DNA of 22,991 nucleotides. It comes from CAYRMV01 sp964425255. Its GTDB lineage: Bacteria > Bacteroidota > Bacteroidia > Flavobacteriales_D > Crocinitomicaceae. Below, piece after piece: positions 1 through 5,777 of the stretch (positions are counted from its first letter, which is position 1; the number at the start of each line of letters is the position of its first letter). The stretch spans positions 1 to 22,991 of the forward strand of contig CAYRMV010000044.1 of assembly GCA_964425255.1 (NCBI GenBank), in the 5' to 3' direction. The position numbers and the translations under genes are program-made. The notes under the pieces were generated by a model. It was not told the origin of the DNA. It worked only from the letters and a program-made list of their open reading frames with translations, and ran no database searches.

Positions 1-57
1 ATCCCACTGCTTAATCAAAATATCCTGGTAAGTCACGGAAAACTACTGCTGAAATTG

Positions 58-65
58 TATCTTCG
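58..65 (+). promoter_or_regulatory. Probable -7 element for gldA-like gene
   Basis: TATCTTCG matches the Bacteroidota -7 consensus TAnnTTTG at seven of eight positions and lies 16 nt before the ATG at 82. No clear -33 TTTG is visible. Reading 5-nt-scale spacing from this element would give a leader of roughly 13 nt. Confidence 0.4.
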
Positions 66-81
66 CATAAATTTTGCACAC

Positions 82-984
82 ATGTCGATTGAAGTTAAGA
101 AGTTGACCAAGTTTTACGGAGAACAAGCAGCCGTGAACAACATTTCGTTTTCTGTTGGTAAAGGAGAAATCGTCGGTTTCCTAGGTCCTAATGGTGCCGG
201 AAAATCGACAACCATGAAAATGATCACTGGTTTCATTCCGAGCACTTCTGGAGAAATCCAAGTTTGCGGCATTCCGGTGGATGTGGATTCGTTGGAAACA
301 CGCCAAAAAATCGGATATCTTCCTGAAAACAATCCGCTTTACCTCGATATGTATGTACGCGAATACTTGGAATTTGTCGGCAAAATTTATAAAATTCCCA
401 ACCTCAAAGCACGCGTGGATGAAATGATTCGCATTGTAGGCTTGGACGTAGAACAAAACAAGAAAATCGGCATGCTTTCCAAGGGGTATCGCCAACGAGT
501 TGGACTCGCACAAGCAATCATCCACGATCCAGAAGTGTTGATTTTGGACGAACCTACTTCGGGCTTGGATCCCAACCAATTGGTAGAAATCCGAGAATTG
601 ATCAAACAAATTGGTAAATCGAAAACAGTGATGCTTTCTACGCATATCATGCAAGAAGTGGAAGCCATTTGCGACCGTGTCATCATCATCAAACGCGGTA
701 ACGTGGTGGCCGACAACAAAGCTTCTGAACTGCAATACGAAGAAGATCACCAAGTGGTTTATGTAGAATTTGAAGGATCAGTAACCCGCAATCAATTGCA
801 AAAAATCCAGGGCGTAACCAAAGCAGAGAAAGTAAACGATTCGGCTTGGTTGGTAGAAGCTCGTGGAAACCAAGATCTCCGCAAAGCCATCGCGCAATTT
901 GCACAGCAAAACAATGTGCTTACCCTAACAATCCGCAAGGAAGAAAAATCACTCGAAGAGGTGTTTAAGTCATTGACAAAGTAG
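82..984 (+). CDS. gldA: GldA-like ABC transporter ATP-binding protein
   Basis: A 300-residue ABC ATPase that would power a membrane transporter from the cytoplasmic face. Visible motifs are Walker A GPNGAGKS (residues 35-42), ABC signature LSKGYRQ (about 132-138), Walker B LILDEP (153-158) and the H-loop histidine in STH (188). A C-terminal domain of about 85 residues follows the nucleotide-binding domain. Length, the SKGYRQRVGLAQA stretch and the extension fit GldA, the ATPase of the GldAFG complex linked to gliding motility and T9SS in Bacteroidota. An in-frame TTG lies upstream at 55, but ATG 82 gives the expected MSIEV start and sits just after a plausible promoter. The membrane partners gldF and gldG are not in the window, so another ABC-2 exporter ATPase remains possible. 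No gene follows closely downstream. Confidence 0.8.
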   Translation: MSIEVKKLTKFYGEQAAVNNISFSVGKGEIVGFLGPNGAGKSTTMKMITGFIPSTSGEIQVCGIPVDVDSLETRQKIGYLPENNPLYLDMYVREYLEFVGKIYKIPNLKARVDEMIRIVGLDVEQNKKIGMLSKGYRQRVGLAQAIIHDPEVLILDEPTSGLDPNQLVEIRELIKQIGKSKTVMLSTHIMQEVEAICDRVIIIKRGNVVADNKASELQYEEDHQVVYVEFEGSVTRNQLQKIQGVTKAEKVNDSAWLVEARGNQDLRKAIAQFAQQNNVLTLTIRKEEKSLEEVFKSLTK

Positions 985-1480
985 TTAAAGTTGGTCAGTA
1001 GTTTAGTGGGTCGATGACGAAAGCATAGCTTTGTCACGATGCTGACATTTTTCGTCATCATTAGTTGGTTAGTTGGGAAGTTTGTTAGAGGATAAGTTGA
1101 CAGTTAATAACGAAAAGTGGACAGCGATAAGTTGACAGTTTAGTTGGATAGCTTAGTTGATAGGGATAAGTAAATAGTTTAAAGTTTACAGTTGATTCTA
1201 ATTTTTCCCTCTTCGATAAAGGTTAGGGAGGTAACTTCATGAAAAAGAGCGAGAAACAGAATGAGAATTAGGAGATGATGAAAACTTCGCTTTTCATTGA
1301 AAAGTCAGTATTTATGCGGAGGTAAAGGTTGTTTATCCGTTAAACAACAGGTAATTTTTAAACCTTGATATTCACTTTTCCTTCCACGTTGAGGGCTAGA
1401 GACATGATGACAGAGCGAGAATGAGTTGCTTACTACGTCATCAGAAGCGATATTCGAAATTATTAAGCGATTATAATCGG
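985..1480. other. Gene-free intergenic region with decayed repeats
   Basis: No plausible gene is seen between the gldA-like stop and the repeat array at 1481. The stretch contains a long hairpin (1013-1059), two identical 15-nt copies of GATAAGTTGACAGTT (1091-1105 and 1126-1140, period 35), and further TTAGTTGATAG-like words to about 1175. It is rich in short stop-interrupted frames; the ATG at 1240 opens only ten codons. From about 1430 onward degenerate GCGATTAT words lead into the array. I see no RNA gene that I can name. Confidence 0.6.
1013..1059 (+). terminator. Long hairpin after gldA-like gene, possible terminator
   Basis: GATGACGAAA (1013-1022) pairs perfectly with TTTCGTCATC (1050-1059), and the 27-nt loop holds a second short pairing, GCAT (1023-1026) with ATGC (1039-1042). 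It starts 28 nt after the stop of the ATPase gene. There is no U-tract directly after the stem, so intrinsic termination is only a possibility. Confidence 0.35.
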
Positions 1481-1561
1481 AAATTGAGGCGCGATTATGG
1501 TTGGAAGTTGAGGCGCGATTATGGATGGAAGTTGAGGCGCGATTAATCGCGCCTCAACTTC
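1481..1561. repeat. Repeat array A: tandem half-sites capped by a palindrome
   Basis: Two 24-bp direct units (1481-1504 and 1505-1528) carry the 14-nt half-site GTTGAGGCGCGATT (the first with ATTGAGG) followed by ATGGWTGGAA. The third half-site (1531-1544) is immediately followed by its inverted complement (1545-1558), making a perfect 28-bp palindrome that extends to 34 bp (1528-1561) through the neighbouring AAG/CTT. A further degenerate unit (1457-1480, about 16 of 24 matches) precedes the array, so units decay away from the palindrome. The same half-site recurs at 3204-3339 and 3716-3743. Role unknown; REP-like or MITE-like dispersed palindromes are the closest known class. Confidence 0.9.
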
Positions 1562-1696
1562 GGAAAATGACGTAACCAAATAAGGAAATCATTTCCCGTC
1601 ATGACAAGGAACAAATCACAAACAGAAAATTTTACGTTGATCGATAGGAATACAAAATTAAGATGAACTTATCTACCATGGTAATTATTTATTTCG

Positions 1697-1704
1697 TAAC
1701 TTTG
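1697..1704 (+). promoter_or_regulatory. -7 promoter element for pirin operon
   Basis: TAACTTTG is an exact match to TAnnTTTG, 35 nt before the ATG at 1740. No clear -33 TTTG at the expected distance. It would drive both pirin and nitroreductase genes. Confidence 0.6.
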
Positions 1705-1739
1705 TTTTCAAATAAGTCACACACACAATATTGACAGAC

Positions 1740-2453
1740 ATGAAAACAGTATTTCACGCAGCAAACACACGCGGACATGCCAATCACGGTTGGTTAGACA
1801 CTTCACACACATTTAGTTTTGCTAGTTATTACAATCCGGAGCGCGTACATTTTGGAGCTCTTCGTGTTTTGAACGACGATAAAATTTCGGGAGGTACCGG
1901 ATTTGGAACCCATCCGCACGACAACATGGAAATCATCAGTATTCCCTTGGACGGGGACTTGGCGCACAAAGACAGCATGGGTAATGGAACGGTGATTCGA
2001 ACAGGAGAAATCCAAGTGATGAGCGCAGGAACAGGAATTCGACACAGCGAATACAACGCCAACGAAGATAAAACGAGTTCTTTCTTGCAAATTTGGGTTT
2101 TCCCGAACAAACGCCAAGTTGAACCACGTTATGATCAACTCCGATTGGATGAAGCAAAAATGAAAAATCAATTGGCGCAAATTCTCTCTCCCAACACAGA
2201 CGATGAGGGAGTTTGGATTCATCAAAATGCATGGTTCAGCATGGGGAAACTCGACGCTGGAACGGAGCTAAGCTACGAAGTACACGATCCAAACAACGGA
2301 ATTTATGTATTTTTGTTGGACGGTGAATTAGAAGTTAGCGGACAGAAAATGCAACGCCGAGATGGATTTGGAATCTGGGAAACAAGTAACATTCAGCTCA
2401 AAACAATTCAAAACGCTCACGTGTTATTGATGGAAGTCCCGATGGAAATCTAA
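1740..2453 (+). CDS. Pirin family protein
   Basis: A 237-residue bicupin protein of the pirin family; characterised bacterial members are metal-binding cytosolic proteins, some with quercetin 2,3-dioxygenase activity. The metal ligands of the N-terminal cupin are present as H58 and H60 in GTHPHDNME, then H102 and E104 in RHSEYNANED, matching the His-His-His-Glu pattern of pirins. The N-terminal HTFSFASYYNPERVHFGALRVLNDD segment is also typical. An in-frame TTG lies at 1731, but ATG 1740 (MKTVFHAANTRG) is the usual family start. The nitroreductase gene follows after 25 bp on the same strand, so the two are probably cotranscribed. The substrate cannot be told from sequence. Confidence 0.9.
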   Translation: MKTVFHAANTRGHANHGWLDTSHTFSFASYYNPERVHFGALRVLNDDKISGGTGFGTHPHDNMEIISIPLDGDLAHKDSMGNGTVIRTGEIQVMSAGTGIRHSEYNANEDKTSSFLQIWVFPNKRQVEPRYDQLRLDEAKMKNQLAQILSPNTDDEGVWIHQNAWFSMGKLDAGTELSYEVHDPNNGIYVFLLDGELEVSGQKMQRRDGFGIWETSNIQLKTIQNAHVLLMEVPMEI

Positions 2454-2478
2454 TTCCACTGACAAACAAAGTAATAAA

Positions 2479-3147
2479 ATGAACAGTACAAACGAAATGA
2501 CGCAAACAGATACAGCCACGCAAATCATCGAAAACATGCAATGGCGCTACGCAACCAAAAAATTTGATCCAACCAAAAAAATCAACAATTCCGACTTTCA
2601 AACACTCCTAGAGGTCTTGCGCTTAACGCCGTCTTCGTATGGTTTGCAACCACTGAAAATTTTGGTGATTGAAAATCAAGAAATACGTGAAAAATTGCGC
2701 GCTCATTCATGGAACCAATCGCAAATTACCGATGCATCTCACTTGGTGGTCTTGTGTTCCTACACGGAAATGAGAGCAGAAGAAATTGACGGATATATGA
2801 ACCGAACCTCAGAAGGACGAAACATTCCACTCGCTCAACTAGAAGGATACGGCAATTTTGTGAAGCAAAAAATCAGTGAAATGAGTGCCGAAACCGTATT
2901 GAATTGGAATGCCAAACAAGCGTACATCGCTTTGGGACATTTACTTCATTCCGCTGCGCAATTACACATCGATTCCACCCCGATGGAAGGTTATGACAAA
3001 CAAGCGTATGCAGAAATCCTTGGTTTGGAAGAAAAAGGCTTACAAGCAACCGTGGTGTGTGCACTAGGTTACCGAGCGGAAGACGATACATATCAATTTC
3101 AAGCAAAAGTTAGAAAATCACTCAACGATTTGGTAGAAGTGATTTGA
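2479..3147 (+). CDS. NAD(P)H-dependent nitroreductase family oxidoreductase
   Basis: A 222-residue flavin (FMN) oxidoreductase of the nitroreductase superfamily, resembling NfsB-type enzymes that reduce nitroaromatics, quinones or related acceptors with NAD(P)H. Recognisable are the RYATKKFD phosphate-contacting segment (about residues 23-30), the TPSSYGLQP segment (about 50-58), and the C-terminal LHIDSTPMEGYD and ALGYRAEDD segments that line the flavin. The first Met at 2479 is used because the spacing to pirin is then short; an internal Met seven codons in is the alternative. Pairing with pirin suggests a shared response to aromatic or quinone compounds, which is an inference. Repeat array B begins about 55 bp after its stop. 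Confidence 0.85.
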   Translation: MNSTNEMTQTDTATQIIENMQWRYATKKFDPTKKINNSDFQTLLEVLRLTPSSYGLQPLKILVIENQEIREKLRAHSWNQSQITDASHLVVLCSYTEMRAEEIDGYMNRTSEGRNIPLAQLEGYGNFVKQKISEMSAETVLNWNAKQAYIALGHLLHSAAQLHIDSTPMEGYDKQAYAEILGLEEKGLQATVVCALGYRAEDDTYQFQAKVRKSLNDLVEVI

Positions 3148-3203
3148 TAGAAAGAAAAGATTCTTGCAAATGTCACCTTTAAAGCAGGATTTAAAATTTT
3201 ATC

Positions 3204-3339
3204 GTTGAGGTGTGATTCTATGTTTTTGTTGAGGCGCGATTTAATATTTTTTGTTGAGGCGCGATCCTATATTTTATGTTGAGGCGCGATCCTATATTTT
3301 ATAGTTGAGGCGCGATTAATCGCGCCTCAACTATAAAAT
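3204..3339. repeat. Repeat array B: four direct half-sites plus a 44-bp palindrome
   Basis: Half-sites related to GTTGAGGCGCGATT start at 3204, 3228, 3253, 3278 and 3304 (spacing 24, 25, 25, 26). The leftmost has two changes (GTTGAGGTGTGATT), the middle ones are intact or end in GATC, and the rightmost is joined to its inverted complement to form a 28-bp palindrome (3304-3331). The palindrome extends perfectly for eight more bases each side, ATTTTATA on the left and TATAAAAT on the right, giving a 44-bp inverted repeat at 3296-3339. Spacers are AT-rich and alike (CTATATTTTAT), unlike CRISPR spacers. It lies between convergent genes and could act as a bidirectional terminator. Confidence 0.92.
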
Positions 3340-3358
3340 CTCACTTAGATTTGATTTA

Positions 3359-4216
3359 TTATTTATTCAAAACCACTTTCTCAACAGCTGTTTGATTCCA
3401 TTGAACGAAATAAACCCCATTTTCCAATTCAGATAAATCAATAAAATTAGAAACGGGATTTTCCGAGCGAAAAACCAAGGATCCATCAAGCGTATAAACG
3501 TGGACGAAATCTAATTTTATGTTGTTAGAAATATGAACTCCCCCATTCGAGGAATTCGGAAAAACTCGTTGCTTTTCGGTAGTTAAATCGGCGTTTTGAA
3601 GCAAATTCGTTCTGTAAAACTGAAATTGGATCGCTCCGATTTCTTTTCCTGCAGATTCATACGAATGCAAGGCATAAAAAGGGGTAAGCGTATCTACATG
3701 AGGCAATTGAAAAAAGTTGAGGTGCGATTAATCGCGCCTCAACGATCCAAAAAACACGGAATTTTGATGACAAGCTTGATTTTGAAACAAACTTTTATCC
3801 CATTTCAATTTTATCGGGTAATGAGTTGTGTGAAATTGAATCGTAATGCGAGAAGAGAAAAATGTGTCGATACAATACGATTTCAATACTTGTTTTTTTG
3901 TCAAGTAGGAATTTTCATTGATCCAAGTCGGTTCCCCATTCCATATGGAATAGTATCGATCTCCAATTCGAGCATCCAACTCATTTTCCCAGATATCGTT
4001 CAGAATATTGATTTCTCCAAATGAATGATCGATTTGATCAGTAGCCAAATCGTCATATCCAATTGTAAGAGTATCTTTATTTCCTTGTGCGTCTTCCAAA
4101 AAAAGTGAGAAAGAAAACATCTCTTGTGCACATACTTTTTCAAGGTGAAAAAACGAACAACAAAGAATAAAAATCGATAAAAACGACCTGACTGAAAACA
4201 ACGAATTATACTGCAT
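3359..4216 (-). pseudogene. T9SS-type secreted protein split by palindromic repeat
   Basis: Read from ATG 4216, the protein starts with a signal peptide (hydrophobic residues about 10-22, likely cleavage near VCA/QE) and a region of about 160 residues that I do not recognise, then meets a TAA at 3730-3728. The same frame continues open past the stop to 3359 and encodes a typical type A T9SS C-terminal sorting domain (VFPNSSNGG near its start, VYTLDGSLVF, LENGVYFVQW, KVVLNK at the end). The stop lies exactly in the centre of a repeat copy at 3716-3743. Removing 39 nt (3716-3754) would give SVFFQLPHVDT without a frame change. As it stands the product would have a Sec signal but no sorting domain. 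A TTG in frame at 4228 is a less likely start. Readthrough or reinitiation cannot be excluded. Confidence 0.75.
3716..3743. repeat. Palindromic repeat copy C inside a coding region
   Basis: GTTGAGGTGCGATT (3716-3729) followed by AATCGCGCCTCAAC (3730-3743): the same 28-bp palindrome as in arrays A and B, with one change (T at 3723). There are no tandem half-sites. AAAAAA runs flank it at 3710-3715 and 3749-3754, with GATCC between the palindrome and the right run, compatible with a short target duplication but also with chance in AT-rich DNA. On the minus strand the central TTAA places a TAA in frame in the host gene. Confidence 0.9.
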
Positions 4217-4269
4217 AGAAAAAATCAATTAATCAATGAACGAAAAAGGGATTAGAACGTTGGATCATA

Positions 4270-5262
4270 TCAATCCTGCACAAGCACTTTACCACTTACT
4301 CCATTTCCTTGAACGATTTCGATTGTATAAAAATAAACTCCCGAAACAAGTGGTTTTTTAGGATATAAAATCAAGGAATTACTTGAAAGAGAAGCAGTAA
4401 ACTCCACATTTCTGCCACCAACTTCGACCAAATGAATTGCTTGAACCATCGAAGGATCAACACCAACAAACTCGATTTCAGTGGATTTGGATGGATTCAC
4501 CACCTTGATAGTTGATTGACTGTTGCGTTTTTCATCCAAACTTAATGTAGAAGTTGCATCACATGCTAAAGGGAAATCAGTATAATTAAAAGCATTCCCT
4601 GTTTCAGTTGAAGAAAAGCAACGCAGATGCACTTCTTTTGAAAAATCGGTTTGTGAACAAAGTTTATTGAAAACAAATAACCCTTGTAAATCGCCCAATT
4701 TTTGGTAAAAATAATCGGATGAATGAATGTAATCATCCGAACCTTCGCGATTTAATTGAAATCGGAGTAAATTTTGCCCATTCACAGAAACAAGTTCTTT
4801 GCTTATCACTTTGGTATGAATTTCAGGATAAGAATCTGGAAAACAAAAGGTGTCATACAAATGAGTTTGCCAAGAATCGCCCACCTGCGCTTTGAAATTC
4901 ATCACAGTATCAAATTCGCTGGATTGTTCATTGTAAATCGACAACAAACTATCTTCGAGATGCAAGACAAACTGCTTTGAATTAGTCGTTGTGATTAAGT
5001 TAGGTGATGGCAAGCCCGTGTTTTTAGTCTGAATAAGTTGAGAATAAATCTGACAGTTTTTACCCTGAATTGTCGTATCTCGGTCGATGGAATAATTCGC
5101 GTATCCATAAAAAGTGGATCCATCACTGTATGTGTAATACCAATCCGCTTGAGAAGTTGGCCATAATTCGGATTGGGTCAATGAAATGTTCACAAAAAGG
5201 ATTACAAAACAAAGATTCAATACTGTTTTTATAGAGAATAAGCGTTTAACTGAAAACAACAT
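4270..5262 (-). CDS. Secreted protein with T9SS type A sorting domain
   Basis: A 330-residue exported protein from ATG 5262 (MLFSVKRLF...). It opens with a signal peptide of about 30 residues ending near SLTQ/SE, continues with an unrecognised body containing WYYTYSDGSTFYGYANY and several Cys residues, and ends with about 75 residues resembling a T9SS sorting domain (IKVVNPSKSTEIEF, then SGVYFYTIEIVQGNGVSGKVLVQD). Such proteins cross the inner membrane by Sec and the outer membrane by T9SS, and are released or attached to the cell surface. An upstream in-frame start would add 20 residues before the signal peptide and is less likely. The split secreted-protein gene begins 53 bp downstream on the same strand, so the two may be cotranscribed. 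Function unknown. Confidence 0.75.
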   Translation of the reverse strand: MLFSVKRLFSIKTVLNLCFVILFVNISLTQSELWPTSQADWYYTYSDGSTFYGYANYSIDRDTTIQGKNCQIYSQLIQTKNTGLPSPNLITTTNSKQFVLHLEDSLLSIYNEQSSEFDTVMNFKAQVGDSWQTHLYDTFCFPDSYPEIHTKVISKELVSVNGQNLLRFQLNREGSDDYIHSSDYFYQKLGDLQGLFVFNKLCSQTDFSKEVHLRCFSSTETGNAFNYTDFPLACDATSTLSLDEKRNSQSTIKVVNPSKSTEIEFVGVDPSMVQAIHLVEVGGRNVEFTASLSSNSLILYPKKPLVSGVYFYTIEIVQGNGVSGKVLVQD

Positions 5263-5331
5263 AACATCAGGTTTATTTCTGAAAGGTAATAAAAATTCTG
5301 GAAATGAATTTACAAACATCACAAAATCAAC

Positions 5332-5366
5332 AAAAAGGGTGAATCGTATCCAAATTCACCCTTTTT
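5332..5366 (-). terminator. Rho-independent terminator after metallochaperone gene
   Basis: AAAAAGGGTGAAT (5332-5344) and ATTCACCCTTTTT (5354-5366) form a perfect 13-bp stem with a 9-nt loop. On the minus strand it starts 7 nt after the HMA stop and the stem ends in a T-run, as in intrinsic terminators. It would close the operon running from 8493, and insulates the secreted-protein gene beginning at 5262. The A/T arms make it usable in both directions. Confidence 0.85.
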
Positions 5367-5373
5367 CAACTAA

Positions 5374-5715
5374 TTAATGATCGTGCCCCATTCCTCCTGG
5401 TTGACAGCAGGTCGGCAGTTTTTTCTGCGCTTCAGGATTGGCTTTTACCTCATCGGCATCGTAACCCAACTCGGAAACAAGTTTTTTGATTTGCTCCAAG
5501 GTAATTTTATCCGAGCGAAATTTCACCGTCAGTTCTTGCTTTTTGAAATCCAAATCGGAAAAAACAATTCCTTTCGTGTAATTTAATTTCTCTTCGATGC
5601 GAACTTTGCAGTCGTTGCATTCTGCCGAAGTTTTGATTACCACTTGAACGGGTTTTGGTTTTACCATGCTCACCAACAGGAACAGAAAACCGATGTATAC
5701 TAATGCATTTTTCAT
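5374..5715 (-). CDS. Heavy-metal-associated (HMA) domain protein
   Basis: A 113-residue protein with one N-terminal hydrophobic segment (about residues 4-18, signal peptide or anchor) and an HMA-type ferredoxin-like domain whose metal site is CNDC (C33 and C36). The family binds soft metals such as Cu(I) through this CxxC loop. The usual Gly-Met before the first Cys is replaced by Ala-Glu. The C-terminus adds a second possible metal-binding cluster, CCQPGGMGHDH (C103, C104, two His). ATG 5715 is chosen over an upstream in-frame start at 5757 because the latter would overlap the preceding hairpin and add a charged leader. It is the last gene of the HYC_CC_PP/TonB receptor/HMA set, 62 bp after the receptor, and is probably a periplasmic metallochaperone; copper is an inference. 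Confidence 0.82.
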   Translation of the reverse strand: MKNALVYIGFLFLLVSMVKPKPVQVVIKTSAECNDCKVRIEEKLNYTKGIVFSDLDFKKQELTVKFRSDKITLEQIKKLVSELGYDADEVKANPEAQKKLPTCCQPGGMGHDH

Positions 5716-5756
5716 TGTGTTTATTTTAATTATTATTTCAAAATCCCCCTCCTTCA

Positions 5757-5774
5757 TCCTCCCCCGAGGGAGGA
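5757..5774 (-). repeat. GC-rich hairpin between TonB receptor and HMA genes
   Basis: TCCTCCC (5757-5763) pairs with GGGAGGA (5768-5774) around a CCGA loop, just 3 nt past the receptor stop. It may slow or partly end transcription, or stabilise the upstream message. The adjoining CCCCCTCCTTCATCC provides an alternative pairing. Confidence 0.5.
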
Positions 5775-5777
5775 AAA

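Noticed and set aside
181..753. Minus-strand open frame of 190 codons
   Set aside because: It is the reverse shadow of the gldA-like gene, whose ABC motifs are complete.
1240..1272. Short open frame starting ATGAAAAAG with a GGAGG-like site upstream
   Set aside because: It opens only ten codons before a stop and has no signal-like or conserved feature.
3204..3339. CRISPR-like array with regularly spaced repeats
   Set aside because: Repeats are only about 14 nt and spacers about 11 nt, AT-rich and nearly alike; there are no unique 25-40-nt spacers and no cas genes.
3710..3754. AAAAAA runs as a certain target-site duplication for the palindrome insertion
   Set aside because: A-runs are common here, and the extra GATCC on one side is unexplained; kept only as a possible border in the finding on the split gene.
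3596..4024. Plus-strand open frame of 142 codons
   Set aside because: It lies antisense to the split secreted-protein gene, whose minus-strand frame has a signal peptide and a T9SS sorting domain; the plus-strand product has no recognisable feature.
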